Source: JASGMR01 sp963664675 (lineage in GTDB: Bacteria > Thermotogota > Thermotogae > Petrotogales > Kosmotogaceae). Taken from it: a stretch of DNA of 64,000 nucleotides. The position numbers and the translations under genes are program-made. Location of the stretch: NCBI GenBank assembly GCA_963664675.2, contig CAXXLB010000014.1:558001-622000 (forward strand), written 5' to 3'. Below the pieces are notes generated by a model. The model ran no database searches and was not told the origin of the DNA. It saw nothing but the letters and a program-made list of their open reading frames with translations. Position 1 is the stretch's first letter. Every line of letters begins with the position of its first letter. Positions 25,032-34,074 of this stretch are shown one piece after another.

Positions 25032-26226
25032 TTTTTACCTCCATTCCATTATTATTTGCAAATAAAAATACAAGAATACTGGATAATGTTATCAGTGTTC
25101 CCAAAATTAAAAACATCAATGTGTAGGAATATTGAATAATTATTCCGGAAAATATTGGACCAATTATTATTCCCATGGATCTGAACGATCTCAACATTCC
25201 CATCATCTCGGCCCTCCGATTTTTTTCGGTGTTTCTCGATATGTAAGTGACCGTTCCATTTATATATATACCATATGCAAGCCCGAGAATTGAATAGGCT
25301 ATTACGATCATAAAGAAATCTTTTGCCATAGCGAAAATAAAAAGTGAAATACCAGATTGGATTATTCCCCATATATTGCAATTTTTATCTCCGATTTTTT
25401 TTATCAGAAGTATTGAAAATATTTGAGAGATTATCTGTGATATTGGATTGATTGAAGTTATTCCAACTGCGAGAGAATTTGACATACCTATATTTTCTTT
25501 CATAAATATTGTAAGTGAGGCAAGAGCCCCAGTTGTTCCCATCTGCCTGAAAAAAGCCGATAAGTAAATTGCCCACATCCCGTTTTCTTTGAGGGGTTTA
25601 GGATTTTCGAGTATCGGGAATAATTTTTTTATTAAATTTTTACTGTCGCTTCTGGTGCATTTTTTCTCTTTTTCCTTTATGAAAAATATCGGTATTACGG
25701 AAACCAAAGAAATTATGAAAAGCCAAATGAAAGATGCTCTTATTGAAATAGAGATCAGCAGAATTGACAGGAGTATTTTAGATAAAAACATACCTGTCGA
25801 TGCCGATATATTTACAAAAGACAACTCTTTTGAAATTGTATTTAAATTCTTATCATTTTTTTCTGAAGCCATGGCGAGTGTTATTGGCTGAAAACCTGAT
25901 TGAAAAAAAGATGTCGTTCCTCTTATGAGAATTAGAAGCATAGGAATAGAAACAATTGAAAAAAACGGATATATAAGAGAAGGGATTATAATCAGCGGAA
26001 TCAATAAATATTTTCTTTTTTTCTGTCTATCTGAAATTGTACCCCAAAGGGGTGTTGCTATTGTCTGAGTGAATCCGTTAACAGTGGAAAGCATGTTCAC
26101 CATAAAAAGACTACCGCCAATTTCTCTCATTCTGAGTTGCAGAATGTTAGTGAGGGCAAAAAAACCGATTCCTCTTATAGTGATTGATAATAAAAGTGGT
26201 AGACGACTCGCAGACCTGTTTTGAAT
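25018..26226 (-). CDS. MFS transporter, probable AUU start codon
   Basis: A 12-helix-type major facilitator protein with the loop 2-3 signature PLWGTISDRQKKRKYLL. Substrate unknown. The first ATG (26130) would remove most of the first helix and has no SD. The same frame continues upstream without stop through residues RLPLLLSITIRGIGFFALTNILQLRM, a normal first transmembrane helix. No ATG, GTG or TTG occurs there. ATT at 26226-26224 follows a GGAGG (26238-26234) with 7-nt spacing and begins 2 nt after the stop of the DMT gene, so I take it as the start. Overlaps patB by 14 bp at the 3' end. The transporter call is firm; the start is inferred. Confidence 0.8.
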   Translation of the reverse strand: MQNRSASRLPLLLSITIRGIGFFALTNILQLRMREIGGSLFMVNMLSTVNGFTQTIATPLWGTISDRQKKRKYLLIPLIIIPSLIYPFFSIVSIPMLLILIRGTTSFFQSGFQPITLAMASEKNDKNLNTISKELSFVNISASTGMFLSKILLSILLISISIRASFIWLFIISLVSVIPIFFIKEKEKKCTRSDSKNLIKKLFPILENPKPLKENGMWAIYLSAFFRQMGTTGALASLTIFMKENIGMSNSLAVGITSINPISQIISQIFSILLIKKIGDKNCNIWGIIQSGISLFIFAMAKDFFMIVIAYSILGLAYGIYINGTVTYISRNTEKNRRAEMMGMLRSFRSMGIIIGPIFSGIIIQYSYTLMFLILGTLITLSSILVFLFANNNGMEVKNVKI

Positions 26227-26228
26227 TT

Positions 26229-27161
26229 TTAACCCTCCTCGGAGTTGAAAGAAACTTTATAACTGATGACAACTATTCCCATTGAAACCAATAATAACCC
26301 TAAAATAATTGATAAAGAAAAACTTTCTTCGGGGAAAAATACAGCTATTAAAAATGAACCAAAAATTGGAATCATAAATTTAAAAATAGAAATTATTCCT
26401 GCCTTGTTATACTTCAATAAAGTAAACCATATAGAAAATGCTATTGCAGATATGAATGATGTATATATTAGTATTGAAAAGGATTCGAAATCAAAATTCA
26501 AACTAGATGCTCCGGACGTAGCTAAACCATAAACAATCATGGCAATGGAGCCGAAGAGTAGTTGATAGGCCGTTATGATTAAAGTGTTAATTTTTCTTGA
26601 AAATGATTTTGCAACAATAGTACTTATTGCGTTCAATAAGGCAGATATCAGCATAAAGCCCTCGCCAGTGAATGTAAAGCTGAAAGAGAAGCCTTTACTC
26701 CAATTAATCACTATTATACCTAAGAACCCTAAAGTTAAACCAATAATTTTTCTTTTATCCAGTGTGTCATTTTTATAAATAAAGTGAGCTAAAATTACTA
26801 CAAAAAAATTACCCGCCACCGATAAAATGGGGGCCTTCATTCCATCGACATTAGCCAGGCCGTTATAAAAGAAAAAATACATTAAAGAGGTGTTCAAAAT
26901 ACCAAGCATTATGAGTTTTCCAGAATCTTCTTTCTTTATCTTAAGGGATTTATGAAACACGAACTTTGTGATAAAAAATACGATTATTGATGCTATGAAA
27001 AATCTATAACCTGCCAGCAAAACTTTTGAATTAAAGTCGTTATTGGAAAGATTCAATGAGATAAAAATAGCTTTTAAAGAAGGAAAAGCACTACCCCACA
27101 ATAAACAACTTATTGTTGCAAATAAAACAATGAATTTTTTTTCTTTAAAAAGTTTTTCCAT
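26229..27161 (-). CDS. DMT superfamily (EamA) transporter
   Basis: A 310-residue membrane protein with about ten hydrophobic helices arranged as two EamA repeats. The first begins VLFATISCLLWGSAFPSLKA and the second ends with LGLLLVSMGIVVISYK. Most characterised members export amino acids or metabolites. ATG 27161 follows GGAGA. It heads a reverse-strand operon with the MFS carrier (2 nt before its probable start) and the PatB-like lyase, which suggests a joint task such as efflux and breakdown of an amino-acid-like compound; this is inference from order only. Confidence 0.85.
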   Translation of the reverse strand: MEKLFKEKKFIVLFATISCLLWGSAFPSLKAIFISLNLSNNDFNSKVLLAGYRFFIASIIVFFITKFVFHKSLKIKKEDSGKLIMLGILNTSLMYFFFYNGLANVDGMKAPILSVAGNFFVVILAHFIYKNDTLDKRKIIGLTLGFLGIIVINWSKGFSFSFTFTGEGFMLISALLNAISTIVAKSFSRKINTLIITAYQLLFGSIAMIVYGLATSGASSLNFDFESFSILIYTSFISAIAFSIWFTLLKYNKAGIISIFKFMIPIFGSFLIAVFFPEESFSLSIILGLLLVSMGIVVISYKVSFNSEEG

Positions 27162-27224
27162 ATAATCTCCAATTCATTCATATTTCGTACTAATAAATAA
27201 TTCTACACTCAAGGTATGCTTATT

Positions 27225-27253
27225 TTGTTGATTTTTTTTTTCATTTGTATGTA
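27225..27253 (+). promoter_or_regulatory. possible promoter for gatA
   Basis: TTGTTG (27225-27230), a 17-bp spacer rich in T, and TATGTA (27248-27253) lie in the divergent gap between the DMT gene and gatA. The match is moderate. No leader terminator was seen downstream. Confidence 0.35.
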
Positions 27254-27327
27254 ACTAAGAATAAAAAGGACTGCGATTTTGGTGTTTTAATGATAAAATT
27301 AATCGTGATAGGGGGTGCTTCAAAGAA

Positions 27328-28728
27328 ATGCCAGAAAACTTTTTAAATAAAAAAATTCGTGAAATGGAATGTATTAATAAAAAGGGTAATATATTTTCTT
27401 TTTTTCTCAACAGAGCAAAAAAATACGATGAAAAGATCAAAGCTTTCTTAGAGATCCTGAATTATAAAGACGCCATACCGTATGGGTTGAAAGATAATAT
27501 TCTCTGTATAGGGACGAAGACCACCTGTGGAAGTCAATTGTTGAAGAATTACAATTCAACTTATAATGCCACTGTTGTTGAAAATCTCAGAAAATATGGA
27601 TTTGAACCTCTTGGAAAAACCAATATGGATGAATTTGCCATGGGTTCTTCAACGGAGAATTCGAGTTTTTTTCCTACAAGAAATCCCTGGGACACTGAAA
27701 GAATTCCCGGCGGAAGCAGCGGTGGCAGCGCAGCATCAGTTGCTTCCGGTTTGGTTCCGTTTGCCATTGGATCGGATACGGGAGGTTCAATAAGGTTACC
27801 GGCCGCGATGTGTGGAATTGTTGGCTATAAACCATCTTACGGATTGGTATCCAGGTACGGTCTTGTTGCTTTTGGGTCGTCTCTGGATCAAATTGGTCCA
27901 TTCACACGATGTGTTGAAGACACTCACAGCGTAATAAAAATGATTGCTTCGAAGGATGAAAAAGATTCTACGAGTGAAAATTTTGAAATAAAGGATTTGG
28001 TGGCAACGGATTTAAAAAAGATCAGAATAGCTATCCCGAGAGAGATGGTAGATTACGAAGGGTTGGATGAGGGAGTAAAGGAAAGTTTTTATCTGTTCAT
28101 TGAAGAATTGAAAAAAAATGGCGTAAAAATTAATTATGTCAATATTCCATCGCTGAAGTATGTTATTGCCACTTATTATTTAATCGCACCCGGAGAGGCG
28201 AGTTCGAATTTATCCAGATACGATGGTGTGAGATATGGAAAAAGAAACGATAAATCAAATTATGAAGATATGGTGAATATGTTCAGAGATAGTGGCTTTG
28301 GAATAGAAGTCAAAAGAAGAATATTATTGGGAACCTTTACGCTCAGTTCTGCATATTATGATGCGTATTACAGAAAAGCACTTAAAGTCAGAAGAATCAT
28401 CAAAAACGAAATAGATAAAATTTTTGAAAACAACGACTTTATTATTAATCCAACATCTCCCGTGATTGCACCGCACTTGAACCAGATTACCGATCCATTG
28501 ACATATTATTTGATGGATTACTATACTATATCAGCTAATCTGATAGGAGCACCGGCAATTTCTTTGCCGATAAAAAGAGTTGAAAATATGCCTGTAGGGT
28601 TACATATTATGTCAAAAAGATTCATGGACAACGAATTGTTGAGCTTTGCAAACCGAATTCAAAACCTTTCGCCCTCTTTTAAAAATGGGTTTTTTGAATT
28701 ACCTGATGGAGGTGAGAAGTATGTTTAG
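27328..28728 (+). CDS. gatA: Asp-tRNA(Asn)/Glu-tRNA(Gln) amidotransferase subunit A
   Basis: GatA is the glutaminase subunit of GatCAB, which amidates mischarged Glu-tRNA(Gln) or Asp-tRNA(Asn). The amidase signature is complete: GLKDN with the catalytic Lys near residue 53, GSSTENSSFFPTRNPWD, RIPGGSSGGSAASVASG (Ser of the Ser-cisSer-Lys triad) and GSDTGGSIRLPA (nucleophile Ser). 466 residues is typical. The start ATG 27328 is preceded by GGGGGTG at somewhat long spacing. gatB overlaps its last 8 bp. gatC is not in this window and must lie elsewhere. Confidence 0.96.
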   Translation: MPENFLNKKIREMECINKKGNIFSFFLNRAKKYDEKIKAFLEILNYKDAIPYGLKDNILCIGTKTTCGSQLLKNYNSTYNATVVENLRKYGFEPLGKTNMDEFAMGSSTENSSFFPTRNPWDTERIPGGSSGGSAASVASGLVPFAIGSDTGGSIRLPAAMCGIVGYKPSYGLVSRYGLVAFGSSLDQIGPFTRCVEDTHSVIKMIASKDEKDSTSENFEIKDLVATDLKKIRIAIPREMVDYEGLDEGVKESFYLFIEELKKNGVKINYVNIPSLKYVIATYYLIAPGEASSNLSRYDGVRYGKRNDKSNYEDMVNMFRDSGFGIEVKRRILLGTFTLSSAYYDAYYRKALKVRRIIKNEIDKIFENNDFIINPTSPVIAPHLNQITDPLTYYLMDYYTISANLIGAPAISLPIKRVENMPVGLHIMSKRFMDNELLSFANRIQNLSPSFKNGFFELPDGGEKYV

Positions 28729-30169
28729 AACTATAATTGGTCTTGAGATACATGCTCAGGTAATGTCTGATACAAAGGCATTTTGTTCATGCCCAGCCGA
28801 TGTTTTTGAAAAAAAACCTAATACTTTAATCTGTCCTGTCTGTACGGGTCAGCCGGGGGCATTACCTGTATTGAATGAAGAGGTTGTAAGTTTGGCATTA
28901 AAGGGAGCTCTTGCTTTAAACTGTGAGATAAATAAGAAATCTTCTTTCGATAGAAAAAATTATTTTTATCCGGATTTACCGAAAGGTTATCAGATAACAC
29001 AATTTTTTAAACCGATTGCAGAGAATGGATTTTTGATCATAGATGACCAAAACGGAAAAGAAAAAAAGATCAGAATCAGGAGATTGCATATTGAAGAGGA
29101 TGCCGGAAAATTATTGCATATAGGATCGGAAAATATTTCCGAATCTAAGGGAAGTTATCTTGATTTGAACAGATGTGGTGTTCCATTGATTGAAATAGTA
29201 ACAGAACCGGACATGAGTTCTCCTGAAGAGGCCAGAATTTTTATGGAGGCTTTGAGAGATAACCTGAAAGTTTTAAATGTATGTTCTGGAGATATGGAAA
29301 AAGGTGCACTGAGATGCGATGCCAATATTTCGGTTGTTGATGAGGAAAAAAATTATTCTTCAAACAGGGTTGAAGTTAAAAATATGAATTCTTTTAAGTT
29401 TGTTGAAAAGGCTTTGTTTTATGAAAAAGAAAGAATTATCGATGAATTGAAAAAAGGGCACGATGTAAAATTTGAAACCAGATCCTGGGTAATGCCTGAT
29501 AAAAAGACCGTTTCGATGAGATCTAAAGAAAAAGAGAATGATTACAGGTATTTTCCCGAACCTGATCTTCCCCTTCTCTTTGTAAGTGATGAAAAAATAG
29601 AGAGTGTAAAGGCCAGTTTACCCGAACTCCCAAGAGATAAGAAATTGAGGTTTATTGAAGAATACAATATCCCTGAATACGATGCGGGTATTCTTTCTTC
29701 AGATCCGTTGATTGCGAATTTTTTTGAAGAGGTAGCCAAATATACGAATAAACCGAAGGAGTCTTCAAACTGGATAATGGGCGAAGTATTGAGAATGATA
29801 AAAGAAGAAAATCTGGATCTGGAAAATTCATTTTTATCTAAAGAATTGTTTCGGGATCTATTTAAATTGATGGACGATAAGGTTATTTCTTCAAAAATGG
29901 CAAAAGATGTACTTGATTATGCGCTCAAAGAAAAAAAATTACCGGGTGTAATAGTTGAAGAAAAGGGATTTAAACAAGTGGAAGATACAGAATTGATAAC
30001 AAAAATAATTCAGGAAGCTATTAAAAAGAATCAAAAAGCTGTAGATCAATATAAAAGTGGTAAGAAAAATGTTATCGGATATTTTGTAGGAGCAGTAATG
30101 AAGGAAACAAAAGGTAGGGCCAATCCTGAAACGGTTAATGAAATTGCTAAGGAGATGCTTGAAAAATGA
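28721..30169 (+). CDS. gatB: Asp-tRNA(Asn)/Glu-tRNA(Gln) amidotransferase subunit B
   Basis: GatB is the kinase and tRNA-binding subunit of GatCAB and activates the mischarged residue with ATP. MFRTIIGLEIHAQV is the canonical start. CSCP followed by ICPVCTGQPGALP supplies the zinc-binding cysteines. RKNYFYPDLPKGYQITQ, EEDAGKLLH, DLNRCGVPLIEIVTEPD and RCDANISV are all conserved. The C-terminal YqeY-like helical tail (about 330-482) ends with GAVMKETKGRANPETVNEI. ATG 28721 has GGAGGTG upstream and overlaps the gatA stop; a longer frame from 28646 has no SD. 482 residues is the normal size. Confidence 0.96.
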   Translation: MFRTIIGLEIHAQVMSDTKAFCSCPADVFEKKPNTLICPVCTGQPGALPVLNEEVVSLALKGALALNCEINKKSSFDRKNYFYPDLPKGYQITQFFKPIAENGFLIIDDQNGKEKKIRIRRLHIEEDAGKLLHIGSENISESKGSYLDLNRCGVPLIEIVTEPDMSSPEEARIFMEALRDNLKVLNVCSGDMEKGALRCDANISVVDEEKNYSSNRVEVKNMNSFKFVEKALFYEKERIIDELKKGHDVKFETRSWVMPDKKTVSMRSKEKENDYRYFPEPDLPLLFVSDEKIESVKASLPELPRDKKLRFIEEYNIPEYDAGILSSDPLIANFFEEVAKYTNKPKESSNWIMGEVLRMIKEENLDLENSFLSKELFRDLFKLMDDKVISSKMAKDVLDYALKEKKLPGVIVEEKGFKQVEDTELITKIIQEAIKKNQKAVDQYKSGKKNVIGYFVGAVMKETKGRANPETVNEIAKEMLEK

Positions 30170-30981
30170 AAAAAATTCTATTGTTGAGTTTTATAGTTCT
30201 CATAACTATTTCCGTTTTTAGTATTTCAGGAAATATCAGTAAAAACAATTTTGAAACGGATTTATATTTCCCGGTTTATGAAAATATATATATTGTGGGA
30301 AGCTTTACGGATGAAACCATAGGCGGGGGAGTCGCTTTTGATTTCAATTGGGAAGATTATTCTACAGGTTTTTTAAAAATAAAAGAAAAAGATGGTTCTC
30401 TGGGTTTGGGAATAAAATATATCGATGGAATTACTCTATTTGGGGATTTTGAATTCAATAATAATAAACTGCCTTTTTTCACGCATTCATATTTCGATGG
30501 AAAAGTCAGTTTGAATAAAGATTTCAGAGTTTACACCAGAAATTGGATCAGATTGCCATTTGTTATATTTAATCTTGGCGGTCAGTTGGTGACTTTCAAT
30601 GAGAATGAATATAATTTTATTGATTTAAATTCATATTTATTTAATTCCGACTGGAAAAAAAGTATGAGGTTTAAATATATTGATAACTCGGCAATACTGG
30701 GAATCGATTTGGAAACAAACGATACACTGGGAGAGTTTGGCTACGGTGGAGGTATCGGTTACAATTTTTACAACAAACAAATTGGTGTCGCTGTATATGC
30801 GAATATAAAAGCCGATATGAAAATTTCAAAATTTTCCTTATATCCCACAGTAATTTTTACAAAAGATGATGTCTTGATGCAGCTTCTTATAACCAGATTG
30901 GGAGTTAAAGAGACATTTTCTATGGGAATAACCATAGAAAATTTTGAGATTAAAGGTTTTTTCTTAAGATTTGAACTCTGA
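30166..30981 (+). CDS. Predicted outer-membrane beta-barrel protein of unknown function
   Basis: A 271-residue protein with a clear signal peptide (MKKILLLSFIVLITISVFS). The rest consists of short alternating hydrophobic/polar strands rich in Tyr, Phe and Gly, with turns at Asn/Asp. It ends in Phe-Glu-Leu after RF, resembling the aromatic C-terminal strand of outer-membrane barrels. No known family is recognised. ATG 30166 overlaps the gatB stop (ATGA), and the next gene overlaps its own end by 11 bp, so it is embedded in a housekeeping operon. A Thermotogota toga porin-like or small barrel protein is one possibility. Confidence 0.6.
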   Translation: MKKILLLSFIVLITISVFSISGNISKNNFETDLYFPVYENIYIVGSFTDETIGGGVAFDFNWEDYSTGFLKIKEKDGSLGLGIKYIDGITLFGDFEFNNNKLPFFTHSYFDGKVSLNKDFRVYTRNWIRLPFVIFNLGGQLVTFNENEYNFIDLNSYLFNSDWKKSMRFKYIDNSAILGIDLETNDTLGEFGYGGGIGYNFYNKQIGVAVYANIKADMKISKFSLYPTVIFTKDDVLMQLLITRLGVKETFSMGITIENFEIKGFFLRFEL

Positions 30982-32125
30982 TTACAAAGGTTTGTATATT
31001 CATTTTCCATTCTGTAAAAGAAAATGTTATTATTGTGATTTTTATACTGAGAATTATCATCATGAAAAAGAAAGATATTTTTTTGAATATTTGAAAAAAG
31101 AATTCTTTTTGAAGAAAGCAGATGATTTTTTTTACGATACATTGTATTTTGGAGGGGGTTCGCCTTCACTGATAAACTCGCATATTTTAAAGGAATTGAA
31201 AGGTTTTTTAAATGAGTTCATCGAAGAAGATTCCGAAATTTCCATTGAAGTCAATCCTGAAGACATAGATGAAGAAAAAGTATTATGTTGGAAAGAGTTG
31301 AATATAAACAGAATAAGCATTGGTATTCAGGGAACTGATAAAGATATATTGAGAAAGGTGAACAGAAAGCAATTCAATTTGGGAGAGAAATTGGATATGA
31401 TTTTTCCACATTTTGATAATATTAATTTCGATTTTATTCTTGGATTGCCGGGAGAAAATGAATCAAATTTAATGGGTAATCTGAATTTGATAAAAGAGTA
31501 TAATCCCGAACACGTTTCCTATTATATATATGACAATGACCATGATTCACCACTGAATGCATTGATTGAAAATGGAGAAGTTGAGCTCCCCGCCAACGAA
31601 AAAATCGCGGATTATCATGATGAAATCGTGAAAGAGTTATTCAATATGGGTTTTAACAGATATGAGATATCATCATGGAGTAAAAAAAGTTTTGAGTGTA
31701 AACATAATTTGCGATACTGGAAAAACTATGATTATATTGGGTTGGGGCCTTCGGCAGGAGGTCATTGTAACAATTCAAGATATGTGAATATTGAAAATTT
31801 TGAGAAATATAAAAATGCTATTGATAAAAAACGAATTCCGATAAATGAATTTAAAAACAATAATCAAATTGATGAACTATTTGAAGTGCTTTTTATGGGG
31901 CTCAGACTGATCGAAGGAATAAATTTTGAAAAATATCATTTTAATCGAGAATTAATTCAATTAGTTGTTGAAATGATACATAAAAGTATGTTTGAATATG
32001 TAGTGGAAGAGAACAGTTTTTTTCGTCTTAATAATCATGGGTTAGATCATTCACATTGGTTTTTTTGTAAGTTGATGGATATATATGAAGAAGTCATAGC
32101 GGAGAATGGGGAAAAGTTTGGATAG
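30971..32125 (+). CDS. hemW: HemW-like radical SAM protein
   Basis: A 384-residue radical SAM protein of the HemW (oxygen-independent coproporphyrinogen oxidase-like) family. YIHFPFCKRKCYYCDFYTE carries the CxxxCxxC [4Fe-4S] motif. TLYFGGGSPSL is the SAM-contact GGG motif, and INRISIGIQ and FDFILGLPGE follow. The C-terminal HemN-like domain is present. True coproporphyrinogen dehydrogenases have an extra N-terminal segment before the Cys motif; this protein starts directly at it, which favours HemW, a haem chaperone. TTG 30971 is the only suitable start and overlaps the preceding gene; its SD is weak. Overlaps the dCMP deaminase by 20 bp. Confidence 0.86.
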   Translation: MNSDYKGLYIHFPFCKRKCYYCDFYTENYHHEKERYFFEYLKKEFFLKKADDFFYDTLYFGGGSPSLINSHILKELKGFLNEFIEEDSEISIEVNPEDIDEEKVLCWKELNINRISIGIQGTDKDILRKVNRKQFNLGEKLDMIFPHFDNINFDFILGLPGENESNLMGNLNLIKEYNPEHVSYYIYDNDHDSPLNALIENGEVELPANEKIADYHDEIVKELFNMGFNRYEISSWSKKSFECKHNLRYWKNYDYIGLGPSAGGHCNNSRYVNIENFEKYKNAIDKKRIPINEFKNNNQIDELFEVLFMGLRLIEGINFEKYHFNRELIQLVVEMIHKSMFEYVVEENSFFRLNNHGLDHSHWFFCKLMDIYEEVIAENGEKFG

Positions 32126-32633
32126 AAATAAACTGGAGAAATATATTAAAAATATTAAAGAAAAAGAATATATTAAAAAAAAGATTGATGATTGGGATGA
32201 TTATTTCATGGAACTACTCCAGGTTATAAAACAGAGATCTAGTTGTATACATAGAAAAGTTGGGGCGGTCATTGTAAGAAATAACAGAATTCTTGCTACA
32301 GGATATAATCAACCTCCTTCAGGATTTCCTCATTGTGATATTATTCCTTGTATACGTGATGAGCTCGGTATTTTATCGGGTGAAAATCAAGAGATATGTT
32401 TTGCTGCCCATGCTGAGCAAAATGCTATCACGCAGGCTGCAAGATTTGGTATTTCTACAGAAGGGGCAAAAATCTACGTTACCCACAAACCATGTTCCGT
32501 TTGTGCGAGATTGATAATTAATTCCGGAATAAATGAAGTGATTTTTATGAACGATTATCCAGATGTTTTAACAGATTATCTTTTTTCAACTTCAAAAATA
32601 AAATATCGTATTTATCAAAAATCAGGGGGTTAG
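32106..32633 (+). CDS. dCMP deaminase family protein
   Basis: A 175-residue zinc-dependent deaminase. CFAAHAEQNAI has the HAE motif (zinc His and catalytic Glu), and THKPCSVCARLIINSGI has the PCxxC zinc ligands. The N-terminal DWDDYFMELLQVIKQRSSCIHRKVGAVIV and GYNQPPSGFPHCD match dCMP deaminases, including the extra His/Cys of a second metal site. Reaction: dCMP to dUMP for thymidylate synthesis. The start is uncertain between ATG 32106 and TTG 32118; the latter has the purine-rich GGGGAAAAG just upstream. Overlaps hemW and is 4 bp from korB. Confidence 0.88.
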   Translation: MGKSLDRNKLEKYIKNIKEKEYIKKKIDDWDDYFMELLQVIKQRSSCIHRKVGAVIVRNNRILATGYNQPPSGFPHCDIIPCIRDELGILSGENQEICFAAHAEQNAITQAARFGISTEGAKIYVTHKPCSVCARLIINSGINEVIFMNDYPDVLTDYLFSTSKIKYRIYQKSGG

Positions 32634-32637
32634 GAAA

Positions 32638-33462
32638 TTGGAACAACGGTTAATGAAATATTTAAGAACTGACAGAATGCCACATGTTTGGTGTCCCGGT
32701 TGTGGTAATGGGGTTATAATGAAAGCGTTTGTAGATGCCGTGGATAAAGGTAAGTACATTCCTGAAAGAATGGCAGTAATATCTGGCATTGGCTGTTCTT
32801 CAAGAGTAACCGGATATTTGAAATTTAACACTATGCATACTCTTCATGGAAGAGCTATACCATTTGCAACTGGTGTAAAGCTTTCAAGACCGGAATTCAA
32901 TGTGGTTGTAATGGGAGGAGATGGAGATTTATCTGCAATAGGGGGAAATCATTTTATTCATGCTTGTAGAAGAAATTTGGATATAACCGTGATTATTTTT
33001 AATAATAATATATATGGGATGACTGGGGGCCAGTATTCTCCTACAACTCCAATGGAAAAATATGCTTCTACAGCTCCTTATGGGAATGTTGAAAATCCCT
33101 TTGATTTAGTGAGATTGGCAATTAATTCCGGGGCAACATTCGTAGCCAGGACGACTGTTTTTCACTACAATCAGGCTGTTAATTTCATACAAAAAGGATT
33201 GGATCATAAGGGTATGGCTATTATTGAGGTGGTCACAAATTGTCATACGTATTATGGGAGATATAATGGGACTCCCAAACCAACGATGTTTTTAGATTTT
33301 TTTAAGAAGAGTGCCATTTCTATAAAGAAAGCTCAGGATATGGAAAAAGAGGAACTTGATAAAAAAATAGTCACCGGTATATTTATCGATGAAGAAAGAG
33401 AAACTTATACTCAAAGGTATCAGAGTCTTATAAAAAAATTATCAGAAGAAATAAGGGGATGA
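32638..33462 (+). CDS. korB: 2-oxoacid:ferredoxin oxidoreductase, beta subunit
   Basis: The thiamine-diphosphate-binding beta subunit of a 2-oxoglutarate or other 2-oxoacid ferredoxin oxidoreductase. VWCPGCGNGVIMKAF is the N-terminal signature. GIGCSSR and HTLHGRAIPFATG follow, then VVMGGDGDLSAIGGNHFIHACRRN, the GDG...N ThDP/Mg motif, and NNNIYGMTGGQ. About 274 residues is typical of KorB-type enzymes. TTG 32638 is used here, with ATG 32653 an alternative. It is followed 3 bp later by the gamma subunit. The alpha and delta subunits, normally adjacent, are absent from this locus. Confidence 0.9.
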   Translation: MEQRLMKYLRTDRMPHVWCPGCGNGVIMKAFVDAVDKGKYIPERMAVISGIGCSSRVTGYLKFNTMHTLHGRAIPFATGVKLSRPEFNVVVMGGDGDLSAIGGNHFIHACRRNLDITVIIFNNNIYGMTGGQYSPTTPMEKYASTAPYGNVENPFDLVRLAINSGATFVARTTVFHYNQAVNFIQKGLDHKGMAIIEVVTNCHTYYGRYNGTPKPTMFLDFFKKSAISIKKAQDMEKEELDKKIVTGIFIDEERETYTQRYQSLIKKLSEEIRG

Positions 33463-33465
33463 ATT

Positions 33466-34074
33466 ATGAAACTTGTTTCCAAAGTGAATTCTGTTAGGAT
33501 ATCAGGAATAGGTGGTCAAGGCAATGTAATTATGGGGATAATTTTGGCAAGTGCGCTTGTAGAAGAGGGCTATTATGTTGTTCAGACACAATCGTATGGA
33601 GCCCAGGTCAGAGGTGGCCTGTCATTCAGTGATGTCATATTTTCAAGAGAAGAAATCGATTATCCAAAATCGGAAAACTTCGATATTATTTATGCTATGC
33701 ATCAAATAGCAGTTAGTTCTCATTACGATTTATTGAAGAAAAATGGGATTTTGATTATAGATAAATCTTATGTAAAAAAGATTCCCAAAGAAATCATGAG
33801 AGCAACGAGAAAGATTATAAGTGAAGAAATAACAAATATTACCAAGGAAAAACTTTTTTCTACGTTACCCGCAAACATGGTTGGTTTGGGAATAATTGCA
33901 AAGGTTTCGCATATTCTTTCTTTAGAAAGTGTCAAAATCAGTATGAAGAAGTATATGAAGGAAAAATATCACAGAATAAATGAAGAAGCAATAGAACTTG
34001 GATATAAATTGGTTAACAGAAGCTATTATTTAAAAAATGATGATAGGGAGTATATTAGCAGAGGATTCGAATGA
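33466..34074 (+). CDS. korC: 2-oxoacid:ferredoxin oxidoreductase, gamma subunit
   Basis: A 202-residue gamma subunit. VRISGIGGQGNVIMGIILASALVEEGYYVVQTQSYGAQVRGGLSFSDVIFS is the family signature, with the GxGGQG start and the (Q)SYG.. xxRGG motif. LPANMVGLGIIAK is also conserved. The subunit takes part in coenzyme A binding and closes the complex with beta. ATG 33466 follows GGGGATGA. Its end overlaps dgkA (ATGA). As with korB, its alpha and delta partners are not in the window. Confidence 0.9.
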   Translation: MKLVSKVNSVRISGIGGQGNVIMGIILASALVEEGYYVVQTQSYGAQVRGGLSFSDVIFSREEIDYPKSENFDIIYAMHQIAVSSHYDLLKKNGILIIDKSYVKKIPKEIMRATRKIISEEITNITKEKLFSTLPANMVGLGIIAKVSHILSLESVKISMKKYMKEKYHRINEEAIELGYKLVNRSYYLKNDDREYISRGFE

